Shown: piece by piece, positions 19,800 to 29,770 of the stretch | Layout of the letters: every line of letters begins with the position of its first letter | How positions within the stretch are numbered: the first letter of the stretch is position 1 | Source: Gnetum montanum | Lineage: Eukaryota > Streptophyta > Gnetopsida > Gnetales > Gnetaceae | DNA length: 36,622 bases | Direction of reading: 5' to 3' | Assembly: GCA_015680685.1 (NCBI GenBank) | Contig: MNCI01009501.1 | Span: forward strand, 58,390 to 95,011 | The notes under the pieces: generated by a model | Databases searched by the model: none | What the model was told of the DNA's origin: nothing | The model's input: the letters and a program-made list of their open reading frames with translations, nothing else | Position numbers and translations under genes: made by a program

Positions 19800-20580
19800 T
19801 GATGAACCGTGATATTGGGATCCCAATATCGAATCCACGATATCGGAGCCTGCCAAGCAATATCGGACATCCGATATCAAAACCTGTCTCATTGCCTATA
19901 GATAAGAGGCGGGCACACTTGGTTTTGGCATTAGTTTCTTAGTCCCTTACCTGAACTCTTGCAGTTTTCCCTTTCCAGAGTTAGAATTATTTCTGAGTGC
20001 CCATAGTAGGAGTCATAAAGTGAACAAATCTTTATTCGAGCATTGTGTACCTAAGCACAGCTTGTGTCTGGAAATAAAGATGAACTTTATGATAAACCTT
20101 GCAACATTTAGAATAGCTTATTTATTGCATTTAATGTTATTTACAATTATTTAATGCTTTCGTTAGTTAATTGATGTTGCTTTTATTGATTCATTAATTT
20201 TCACAAGTAAGCACACTCAGTATGACCACTTCGAGCATACGTGGAACACTTGGTAACACAGGGTTCAGGATGTGTACGGAGAGTGGGAATGGATGCTAGT
20301 GTTAGGACTAGTTAGAACCTAGTAGATTAGTTAATTTAAATTAGTTACTTAATTATTTCACTTCTCACTTTTAGCACCAAGACATAAATATAAAAAGCAT
20401 ATACCTCAAGTTTACTTAACCATACAATCGTGCCATATGAGTAAGCTTGGGAAGACAACAATCACCTAACCCATTCTTGTCTATAAAGGCACATAAGCAC
20501 TTAGTCCTTGGAGTTCGACCAGATTGCACGTAACGCTGGTATTCATATGGTTGAGGGTCGGGGTACCTCTCCGCTCATCA
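19800..20580 (+). repeat. 5' LTR of Element 3 (781 bp)
   Basis: It starts TGATGAACCG, ends CCGCTCATCA and is followed by a tRNA-Asp-like primer-binding site. R-U5 is nearly the same as 28251-28872. It lacks about 50 bases near 20257 that the 3' LTR keeps. The TATA-like box is TATAGATA at 19897. Confidence 0.88.
19811..19904 (+). promoter_or_regulatory. GATATC-type array and TATA box (Element 3 U3)
   Basis: Half-sites start at 19811 (GATATT), 19825 (AATATC), 19839, 19859 (AATATC) and 19873, with gaps of 8, 8, 14 and 8. The first pair forms a perfect 20-base palindrome, GATATTGGGATCCCAATATC, with a centre unlike that of the other LTRs. TATAGATA starts 18 bases after the last site. Confidence 0.8.
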
Positions 20581-20600
20581 TTGCCACTGTTGTCGAGGAC
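20581..20600 (+). other. Primer-binding site of Element 3, tRNA-Asp type
   Basis: TTGCCACTGTTGTCGAGGAC follows the LTR end directly and resembles the complement of the plant tRNA-Asp 3' end with several changes. Confidence 0.72.
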
Positions 20601-20720
20601 TTTGTTGTTTGTGCACTAATTAGGACTTAGGAATCTTCCCATTGTTGGAATGAACCCTTAGGGTTAGTTACGAAAAAAAATTAATAATATAATAATATAT
20701 TGCATACAAAATAATTGATC

Positions 20721-23250
20721 ATGTCTCCTTCTTCCTATGAAAGTGCTTCACTGCTTAGGTTTGACATAATGAATAGTTGAAGGCGTAGTACACATGATGA
20801 TCTGCCAGTGCCCCAACAGTTTCATGTGGCATACACTCATCCCAATTAGTATATACCAAACTTTACCTTTATTCTCCACTAGGATGAACAACTACATTGG
20901 CGTGATTTAGAAGGTAACATAGTGTTACCTCCCAATCACTCAGTCCCAAGCATGCTTCTTCGTGCTCTCACACGAATTATTATCCAGCACTTATAGTTGA
21001 AGTACGTTGTGCATGAACAAGATTTGAGAGATTATCAACCCACAAAGGCATAATGTCAAAGGGACCTACAACAAGAGAGATATTACAAATCTATGAAGGG
21101 AAAGTGGTCTTAGGATCTCTTGTATGTCATAAGTGAAAATGAGGGTGGTGAACCTACCTCAGGAGGTTTTCACATAATCATGTTCCTCTTGTTGACATCA
21201 GTCAAGGAGTTGTGTATCAGAATCTTCACTCAACTGTTCATAACCCAAGTTTTGATACTAATGGACACAAATGGTCTAAAAAAGGAACATGAACACATGA
21301 CAACGATGGACATTTTGATCGTAACCATGGCTGAGGCCACGACCACCAAAGAGAAAGTGACAGGCACCATCATGGTGCTACTCCTCCTTCCTCTCCACCT
21401 TCATCATCTCCTTCCCCCTCTCCTTCAAGATCTGGATGAAGTCGCAAAGAGAAAGATCATGAGGACAATGGTAAGCAAAACAAAGATCATAGACGAAATA
21501 GTCAAGAAAGGGGACGAGGGCATTCTATTGAAACACATCATGAAAGGAGGGAGAGTAGGGAATAGCATAGGCATCATAGATGCCATAGAGAATACGATCA
21601 CGATGAACCCCTACTCACTACCCAAAGTATGCTAGATATAACTAAGGTCGTTAGGATCCCAACAAGGCACTAAAAGGACAATAGAATCAAAAGATTAGAC
21701 ATGAACAATATCCCACAGTTTGAAGGGGGATACAACGCTAATCCTCAAAATCATCTAAAAGCGTTCTATGATGCATGTGCCTTGCAAGATATAGAAAATG
21801 AGTGGCAAAAACTAAAGTTGTTTCCTTGGACACTAATTAAGGAAGTCGAAAGCTGGTACCGGTCCTTAGAATTGGAATCCATTCGTCGATGGAGTACCAT
21901 GTTAGAGTTATTCAACGATAAGTATCAAATGTACTCCCGAGTGTCCAACCTACAAAAGCAAATCTAAGGATGGAAACAAGGAGGACACGAACACTTGGAT
22001 GCTACCATGGACCAATATTATGCATTATTACATTATTGCCCTAGCCATGGTTACTTGTAGAGAGAACAACTGCACCATCTCATAAATGGGCTTAAGAAAA
22101 AAACACGAAGAACCCTTGGGACTTATGCCCAAGGAAGAGTATCTGAGCTTAGAGACCATCAAGTACAAAGATTATTAGAGCAAGTTGCCAAGGAGGAAGG
22201 TGAGTTAAGAAAAAGAGAAAGTATGGAGGAATACAACAGAGACCCTTCCCTCTGAAAGAAGGAAGTTAGATTTTGTGAAGATGAAGAAAAGTTACCACTT
22301 GAAGAGATGGTGAAAAAGAAGACTTCGCCGATTCAAAAGTTCGCATCAGATATATTGGCAAAGGCAGATCAAATGTGGGACTTCTTAGATAATAAAATTC
22401 AAATTGTTCTCAAAATAGTAGAGGAGTCTAGAGAGCGAGGTAGTGACCGAGAAAGGAGAAAAAAGAGAGAAGCTAAATATGCACATAACAAGGGTAAGCA
22501 CAAAGTTTCCGTCATTAAGGAGGTTGTGGATTCAAACATGGACAATGATAGCGGATGTGAGATATGCCAATATGATCATCCAAAGGGATGTTGCCTAGTA
22601 GTGTCACATCTCCAAGAGTTTGGGGTGTACGCACTAAACCCCGGATTAAATAGACCGCAAACACCTTGAAGGTTACCTTATCCTCAAGGTAACCCAAGGT
22701 AGTTCCACCAACCCTTGACATATTATCCAAGTGGAACTCCACCACAACCAAATGAACAGTATCAATAGTGGCAACACCCACAATTATGTGGAATGCCACC
22801 ACCATGTCAACAGTACCCTTATGGTTAACCTGGCCTATAGGAATATTATGTGCAATAGCCAATCTCTCCACATGACTCTACTAGTCACGTCACTCATTAG
22901 CCTTACTACCAAGTCCACAAGTACTATAGAACTCCTTCTCCTAGGAGAGATGTTCCACAAACATATTATCCTTCTCATCCGACTGCACCTCTTCCATCCT
23001 TAGCTCCATTACCACCTACTCCAACTATGTAGGATGAGCTCCCTACCCAGTCATAGCAACGTAATGCTACAAGGACTATCAACTCCCAACCTACTGTTGG
23101 TTCAGACAACCACACAAAGAAGAGACCTTTCTTTAGAACCAACAGTCCAACTAAGTCCTACAACCATAAGCAGCTAATCCTCTAAACACCTCGCCATCAT
23201 TCAAATCTTCGAAGCTCCCTTCAAACCAAAGATCGCACTTAACACACATG
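20721..23250 (+). pseudogene. Gag polyprotein, decayed (Element 3)
   Basis: ATG at 20721 begins MSPSSYESAS, matching the better kept start in Element 4. Stops appear within 20 codons. Around 21270-21620 the true frame encodes an Arg/Ser/His-rich segment (SSPPSSSPSPSPSRSG, then ERGRGHS), an RS-like linker; the long open frame seen there is a shadow. The Gag core runs 21700-21967 (NNIPQFEGGYNANPQNHLKAF, KLKLFPWTLIKEVESWYRSL). The zinc knuckle is at about 22556-22596 (CEICQYDHPKGCC). A Gln/Pro/Tyr-rich tail follows. Stops include TAA at 21965 and several TGA or TAG codons where sister copies have Gln, Arg or Trp. Confidence 0.82.
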
Positions 23251-23269
23251 ATCATGTTGACTCATGCCA

Positions 23270-23990
23270 TTACCGACTAGATTAAAGTTAACTATCTTCC
23301 TAGGAAATTCTTTGGTCCTAGGAGCCCTCTTATATATTTACAAATTGCTGAGAATGAGCCATGCAAAGCTCTTTTGGATTCAGGTTCTAGTGTCAACTTA
23401 ATCTCTCAAGAAATGTACAAAGCCTAGAACTTACCCCCACTAAAAAAGAGTACCATTCATTTAGAGCTAGCCGACCAATCCATCACTGTCCCATTAGGAC
23501 TACATTGTCACCACTATTTATGGGTGGTCCTATCCAACTGATTTCCTAGTGATTCAAGTCAATAACTGCAAGGGAGGCTTCCCAAACATTATGGGAAGAG
23601 CATGGCTAAGCACAATTGATGCATGCCCAAGAATACGTGATCTTTCCCTAGAAATATCAAAGGAAAATACGTTTGGAAAGATCGAGAAAAAGAAAAGTTC
23701 CATGCATCGCATACAATGACACAGGGTGCAACTGCGTGTAGAAGGCCTGGTTTGTACAACATGTAACATTGCCTACATGTAACTAGTGTGCATAAATAAC
23801 TAACATACAAAGATTCCTGTATGCAGCAGCCACAAAACAAGAAGGCACCCAGTGGCTAATAGCTAACCAAGAGAGTAGCTCAACTATATGCATGGAGTCA
23901 ACTAAAAGCTTGACTTGCACCTACATCAATAGCATAAACACATTAGAGTAAGTCCATCGCCAACTTCCAATTCCTAATATTGAAAATATC
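23270..23990 (+). pseudogene. Retropepsin-like protease and linker, decayed (Element 3)
   Basis: The active-site motif DSGS is at 23377-23388 (ALLDSGSSVNLISQEMYK). The NIMGRAWLSTID segment near 23587-23622 matches the second conserved motif. Frameshifts occur near 23500. The linker to RT (QEGTQWLIANQES, about 23840-23880) matches Elements 1 and 4. Confidence 0.78.
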
Positions 23991-24597
23991 AATTGGGGGA
24001 AGTTGGAAATCCCTGATGAGTTCAAGCAAAAGCCCCTTGAGTTAAAACCATTGCCCACTGGTATGGAGTATACATTTCTCAAGAATGGAAAATCGATAAT
24101 CATTAACGCTAAGCTCACTCCTCAATAAAAAGAAAGACTACTGAAAATGGTAAACAAATGGTTGAAAGCCTTTGCTTGGTCATATCTCGAATAAACCAAA
24201 ATAGATCCTAGGATATGCCAACAAAGAATTTACATTGACCCCTCCATGAAGCCTCGATGACAACCGCAGAGACGACTGAACCCAAAGCTTAAGTAAGTGG
24301 TTAAACAAGAAATTCAACAACTTCTAAAAACTGGGTTCATCTACCCCATTGCTGATAATGAATGGATTAGTCCCTTAGTCATTATGCCTAAAAAGGGAGG
24401 TAAATGAAAGGTGTGTATAGACTTTAGGCTACTGAACATGGCAATATTCAAAGACCACTTCCCATTGTCATTCATCGACCAAGTCTTAGACACCATTGCA
24501 GGGCATTGCTACTATAGTTTTCTAGATGGTTATAGTGGATACGATCAAATTCAAATAGCACCAAAAGACCAAGCCAAGATCACGTTCACAAGTCCTT
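23991..24597 (+). pseudogene. Reverse transcriptase, N-terminal part, truncated (Element 3)
   Basis: Ty3-type RT fingers and palm: NPKLK at about 24279, VIMPKKGGK, VCIDFRLLNMAIFKDHFPL (24411-24470), then YYSFLDGYSGYDQIQIAPKDQAK with the first catalytic Asp in FLDGYSG (about 24523-24540). Stops occur near 24126, 24193, 24258 and 24406. Homology ends at 24597, shortly before the YxDD box, where minus-strand Element B begins. The lack of an insert between PKKGG and the CIDF motif differs from typical Athila RT as I remember it, so I leave the lineage as Ty3/gypsy, probably a non-chromovirus. Confidence 0.82.
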
Positions 24598-25705
24598 GAG
24601 GCGGGTCATGAACTAGGTCAGTAGCTCCTCTAGTGTTGAGATAGAGGCACGCGGGAGCACGCAATACCAATCTAAAGCTTTGCCTATCAGAGACATAGCA
24701 AAGATGCAAATAATGGTGTGCGATCATTGTTGCAATAACAAAGAATTAGATCTAAATGTGCGTTAGGGTCACCCTCCACGTTGTATTTTGTGAATTAGGG
24801 GAGTCGCATCCCAGGGGGTAATGTAAGCATAGGGACCGTCGGGATAATGGGGTCGTCATCGTAGAAATCCATGACCTGGTAAAAATCCATGACCTGCACC
24901 GTGTCAGAACCGGCAGCTTTGAGGCATCCAACCTCTTCAGTAAGTGTCTGGATAAGTTGAAATGCTTAATCCAGCCCCGGAGATGACGTAGACGGTTGTG
25001 GGGCTGCAGGGGCAACCATCATTGGTGGCGTAGTAAGGGCAGTGGCCTGGCTCATAGGGGGGGTCATTGGGGCTTCCTTTATGAAGGGTGTTACCTATGA
25101 GGTCCACCACCTAGTGGGTGGTGCTATTGGAGCGGTAACCGCTGGTGGTGCTGCGGGGTTAGTCATTTGTGTGACTGTTGGAACAGGCCACAGTCCCATG
25201 CTTAGTTGTGACACTAGTGGGACCTAGTATGCTTGGTGGTAAGGGTAATGTGACATCTGGTGGGACGGTGAAACAGGGAGCAAAGTGGCTGGGGTCCACC
25301 ACGCGGTTGGGACTGGACCTACCATTGATGATGGAACAGATGCAAACGATGAAATAGGAGTGAAGGCTCCAAGCAACTATGAAGTAGATGTGGTGTGTAT
25401 ATAGGGTAATGTAGGTGTAATCGACACTTAGTACGAGGATGGGATAGAATGAGGAGGGAGAGTGCCTGGATATGAAATTGAGGGAGGCGCATGCTAATAT
25501 GCTGAAGGTGCAGGATGGCTGCCCATGGTAGATGAAAGCAGTGATTGAGGTGGATTCGTGGTGATCGCAAAGGGAGCTATCGCAAAAAGGGGGTTTAACC
25601 TGAAGACCATGGTGGGAGGGATGGTCATAGGGTAAGTTTGGCCACAACCCTCGGACTAGGAGTCCAGGTCTTCTTATCCGTCTTGAAACGCTTCATCATA
25701 ATGGG
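24598..25705 (-). pseudogene. Pro-rich Gag, N-terminal part, decayed (Element B)
   Basis: On the minus strand a start region MMKRFKTDKKTWTPSPRV (about 25705) is followed, after a frame change, by a long Pro/Ser/Thr/Met-rich frame with a few TAG and TAA stops, from about 25640 to 24700. At 24861-24893 VMDFYQ/VMDFYD is a short tandem duplication. The frame then reads KYNVEGDPNAHLDLIL, the GDPxxHL pattern starting the Ty3/copia-type Gag core, and a shifted match to ALDWY lies at about 24670-24690. It differs clearly from the Gags of the other elements. It breaks off at the junction with Element 3. Confidence 0.68.
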
Positions 25706-26230
25706 ATGTTGTATCCCACTCCCTAGGCTTACTAACTTGCAGCAGCTAATCGAGGATCCACTGATACATCCCCATCAGGGGGATGGCAACATTGGGGGTA
25801 GGGACAAACTCCCTCCTGTTGTGTGAAGGAACTCAAAATTGTGTTTGTGCTTGAGTTCTTGGTGATCCAGGGGTAGATTTTCCTGGATCTTTATGCAGAT
25901 AAAGTCGTAACACTCTACATCTTGTGCCAAGAACTTGGGTGACAAATGTCGAATCCTAAGGGACTAGCATGGCGCCAGCACCAGGCTAGGTGGCCGCTCA
26001 GCACCCATGGTTCTTTGAGCCAAGAAAGGAGCCTCAAGGCTCAACATGGAAATAGCAATCGTTGTTGGAATCATCTTGCATGGTAAAAGGGGAGATCGCA
26101 AACTAGAAACATAGAAATCAATAGGAGATCGGAGGCTTCTCGTTCTACTGAGTTCCAAAGGAACTGTCATCGCAACCAGTCTACACCACACGATGTGTAA
26201 ACAATCACAAAAGGGTGTCACGTTTACACT
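25706..26230 (-). other. Leader region of Element B
   Basis: No supported ORF. A TGGCGCC word near 25970 (minus strand) might be the core of a tRNA-Asp-type primer-binding site, but the following bases do not match, so I do not call it. Confidence 0.35.
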
Positions 26231-28250
26231 AGTGCATGATGGGGTATAGAGAGCGTGCAGGACTACCTATAGGACACAGAAAAGGCACCAAAAGGCCCTT
26301 CTTCTAGCACCAAAAACTATCGCGATTGAAAACGTTGGTGGCTGTAACACCGAGAGGTTGGCGGGCGAACAGTTTAATCCCTAATCTATGCGAGGGTCGT
26401 GCTAGAGAAAAATAGAAGCGGGGCACCTTAAATAGTCTGGTCGATCAAACAGGGACTTAATCGGTGTATCTTAACCTTACGTAAACGTTTGTTTTGGAAG
26501 CGAGACATGGGAGATAAATCAATGATCAATAAATGCAATACGGTGAAAATATTGCAAAACAACGATTATAGTAAGGAAATAGCAAAACAAACTCAGGTGA
26601 GAAAGTGCACCACCCCAAAGTCACGAATTTGATTCTTTGCCTTGTTTGAAAGGTGTACAATAGGTTATCCAACACCGGAGAGACACTACTTACACCGAGT
26701 GGTATAGTCACAGTTCTTCTACTTGTTGATCTATTTGCTAAGATGTCAAAATGCTTGACTCACAAAGGGATGTTTGGAGCCAACCAAAGAGCTCAAAGGT
26801 AACTAGAATGATCAAGTGAAATGCCAACTATGCCTTCTTAATGCCAGCTCAAAAGCCAACTACACCAAAAAGCCAACTCTATTCGCCAAGAAGCCAATCA
26901 AGAAATCAACCAACCAACGCGAAAATCCAACCAAGCCAACTGCTCTTGCCAATGCCAAAAAAGCTAACCCTTTGAGCATTATTTTCTAAGGTATTTATAG
27001 GGCCAGGAGCAGGAGAGAAATGTGGTCTAGATGCCACGTGTCCTGGACCCCACAAGGTGCTAACATGTCCATACTATGTAAGTGTGCAATGTTGGATGTA
27101 AACTTTGTTACACTGTGACCATACTGTTGGAACTGCATATGCCGAGATCCAGTGTGCTAACAACGCAAGCAAAATGGGGCTTATGCTTCAAGACTACGTC
27201 TTGCCCTTACAAGTAGGGTCAAGTGTAGGAACAATGTTTTGGGAGCTAACCAGGGGTATGCAAAACCAAGTGAAATTGTTGATCTTGCTAAGGAGATGCC
27301 AGAGTGAGAAAGATTGCTGTCAACAAGGTCTAGAGTTACCCGAAGACGTTTTGATGCTTCTGTACCAGAGTTGCATTACTCATGCTATCGAGCACATTGG
27401 TGTAGCATAAGTGGTTGTTTGCTATGTTGTGCTACGCTACATAGCGTAGCATAGCGTAGCCACTAGTCTTGATTGAAATTTGTGTTGGAGCTGAAACGCA
27501 TTTGTCTGAGGCTTACTCACGCTAACAACTACAACTTTTGTCCTTTATGTTGAAAAGCCTTTAAACTCGCTAAACTCATGTTTGAAACACTTTTGTTGCT
27601 TTTGCATTGTTGCTACGCTGTGCTACGCTATGGCGTAGCATAGCATAGCAGCCAGCGTATCCTGCTTCTTCGTTCAATCTACCATTTTCTAGCAAGAAAC
27701 TTTGCTCGAGCCTTGAGGGCTAAGTGGGGCAACCGATTTTGGAGGTCGAAGTGTTACCGAGTGCAAAATTATTATTAGAATCACTTGGCAAGATGGGCCT
27801 TTTTTCTTTGCCTTTGCTACGCTATGCTACGCTACATAGCGTAGCACCTTGCATTAACTAAATCTTGACTTGTTTTGCAATCATTCTATCAATTCGCACT
27901 TGGACGCTTGAGTAACTATCTTTCAAGGCTTACTACGCTGCATAGCGTAGCGTAGCAAACTTCTTCACTAGAAAACTTGCTAAACTATTTTTCTCATCCC
28001 AAACACTTTTGGCAACTCCCAGCATAGTTTTTGGGTAAATTATCAGTCAAGTCAATTGTCCAGTTGGACAAGCCGGAGAGTCCATCAGGCCTATCAGCTC
28101 TGGAGATAGAAAACTTGTCGGACAGGACAGCCCAACCTTAGTACCTACATTTTCCTACTAAACTATCATGATGCTGCACTTGTGAAAGTCCTTGCCTAAA
28201 TTCCAAGACCCTGTTGAAGCATGAGGGTCCTAAAATTTTATGGTGTTTCA
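26231..28250 (-). repeat. LTR-like regulatory region of Element B
   Basis: On the minus strand a TATA box (CTATAAATAC, plus 26991-27000) is preceded by about 1.2 kb holding four clusters of a GCTACGCTA/TAGCGTAGC palindrome and followed by a non-coding region. GCCAACT/AAGCCAA words repeat irregularly at 26821-26952, downstream of TATA. This fits U3-R-U5 of a long LTR, but I could not place its ends or find a partner copy. Confidence 0.5.
27431..27956. repeat. Dispersed GCTACGCTA palindromes (Element B U3)
   Basis: Clusters at 27431-27460, 27612-27645, 27816-27845 and 27933-27956. The first and third contain GCTACGCTACATAGCGTAGC, 9-base arms around CA; the others have 7-base arms. Extra half copies flank each palindrome. 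All lie 430-960 bases upstream of the minus-strand TATA box. Confidence 0.85.
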
Positions 28251-28872
28251 GTGCCCACAGTAGGAGTCATAAAGTGAATGGATCTTTATTCGAGCATTGT
28301 GTACCTAAGCACACCTTATGTCCGGAAATAAAGACGAACTTTGTAATAAACCTTACAGCATTCAAAATAGCTTATTTCTTACATTTAATGTTATTTACAG
28401 TTATTTAATGCTTTCGTTAGTTAATTGATGTTGTTTTTATTGATTCGTTAATTTTCACAAGTAAGCACACTCAATACGACCACTTCGAGCATACGTGGAA
28501 CACTTGGTAACCCAATAACAACTAGCGTTTGGTAATTTCAATAGTGTTACACTGGTTCAGGATGTGTACGGAGAGTGGGAACAAATGCTGGTGTTAGGAC
28601 TAGTTAGAACCTAGCGGATTAGTTAATTTAAATTAGTTACTTAATTATTTCACTTCCCCCTTTTAGCACCAAGACATAAACATAAAAATCATATACCTCA
28701 AGTTTACTTACCCATACAATCATGTCATATGAGTAAGCTTGGGAAGATAACGATTGCCTAACCCATCCTTGTTTGTGAAGGCGCATAAGCACTTAGTCCT
28801 TGGAGTTCGACCAAATCATACGTAAAACTCGTATTCATATGGTTGAGCATAGGGGTACCACGCTGCTCATCA
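28251..28872 (+). repeat. 3' LTR of Element 3, U3 missing
   Basis: It starts at GTGCCCACAGTAGG, equivalent to about 19997 in the 5' LTR, and ends TGCTCATCA at 28872. R-U5 matches the 5' LTR closely with mostly transitions. LINE sequence rather than a primer-binding site follows, so it is the 3' LTR. The first 200 or so bases were lost at the Element B junction. Confidence 0.85.
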
Positions 28873-29240
28873 CTTATCTTATAAATTTTTCCCTTTAGTT
28901 TATTAGTATTCTTTTATTACATAGAACACCACTAGTGTTTTTTAATTTGACCATTCTATGTCAATTCTATTTCTTGCATCTTTATCAATTTTATCACCTC
29001 ATTGGTGCATTGCTCCTAGGTAACAAAATTGTTTGCAATGAGAGACTTTTTGGCTTTGAATTATCACTTCTATTTTGCCACTATTTATGTTTTTGTTGAA
29101 ATTGCATTTCATGTATTCTATCTTACTTTTGCTAATTTTTAAGCATTTTGATTCTAGAGCATCTCTCCACTTCTTCATTTTAGAAGAAATATTTTTTGGG
29201 GTTGTATTTACAAACACAATATCATCTACACATTGTTTAG
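28873..29240 (-). pseudogene. RTE-like LINE reverse transcriptase, middle part
   Basis: On the minus strand, from about 29240, VDDIVFVNTTPKN holds the RT catalytic box with the usual (Y/F)ADD changed to CVDD, followed by KMKKWRDALESKCLKISKSK, EYMKCNF and FCYLGAMHQ, the conserved order of plant RTE-type LINEs. Broken frames continue to 28873 and then join the C-terminal part at 19799. It would copy LINE RNA at the target site. Upstream of 29240 the frame dissolves. Confidence 0.8.
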
Positions 29241-29770
29241 AAAAAAAAGCATTTCTTATTAGTAAGAAAGATGTAAGGTTGTTGCAAATAATAAACCTAG
29301 GATTTCATTATCTAACTCATTAATTTATCCAGAGGAAAATCGATCAATAATAACTGAAGTATGCATTTGTTTATTGTTTCTAAGTTATGAAATATTAGAT
29401 GTTCATGCTAGTAATGCTAGTTCATTTTGTTAAATTTTCTATGTTATAGTTTTTGATATGTTATGTTGAATTTATACTATATGTCATCATTGATTTTTTT
29501 GGCTATTTTTTCTAGCATTCATCTTTTCAATTTAGAACAAGACCATGATGATCTATAAATTACTTCATGCTCACTATTGATGATATGTCATGTTATTAAT
29601 GATATGCTGCATTGATGACATGATTGGATGTTCATTTATATTTTGTACATCATAGTCTTCTAATAGATGAATTATTAGACCATGGCATATTTGATTTATT
29701 TGATTTTTCCCTTTTGTTATTTTCAAAGTAGGATTTGTATTCAATTGAGTTTTATTAGCTTATAAATAAT
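29241..29770. other. AT-rich stretch between LINE and Element 4
   Basis: No supported ORF or repeat boundary. The first part may be more of the decayed LINE; the rest shows no signal I recognise. Confidence 0.4.

Larger units (their letters stand above)
24598..28250 (-). mobile_element. Element B: fragment of a different LTR retrotransposon
   Basis: Minus-strand block lying between the RT of Element 3 and its truncated 3' LTR. From right to left: a long LTR-like regulatory region with palindromes and a TATA box, a leader, then the N-terminal part of a Pro-rich Gag. Composition is more GC-rich than its surroundings. LTR ends, primer-binding site and a second LTR were not found, so the 3' part was probably deleted together with the pol of Element 3. 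Confidence 0.65.
19800..28872 (+). mobile_element. Element 3: LTR retrotransposon, broken by Element B
   Basis: 5' LTR, primer-binding site, gag, protease and the first part of RT are present. At 24598 the RT stops and minus-strand sequence of another family follows until about 28250, where the 3' LTR resumes partway through. The rest of pol and the U3 of the 3' LTR are missing, so more than a simple insertion happened. Flanking CTTGT (19795-19799) and CTTAT (28873-28877) are a likely 5-base target duplication with one transition. The LINE sequence on both sides joins across it. Confidence 0.82.

Noticed and set aside
25159-25647. Long minus-strand ORF of 162 codons in Element B
   Set aside because: It is a shadow. 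The neighbouring frame is Pro/Ser/Thr-rich, has few stops and leads into the GDPxxHL Gag pattern, so that frame is the real one.
25960-25985. TGGCGCC on the minus strand as the primer-binding site of Element B
   Set aside because: Only seven bases match tRNA-Asp, the next ten do not, and no LTR end (CA) is positioned before it.
27105-27410. Plus-strand ORF of 101 codons
   Set aside because: It lies inside the LTR-like region of minus-strand Element B and has no recognisable domain.
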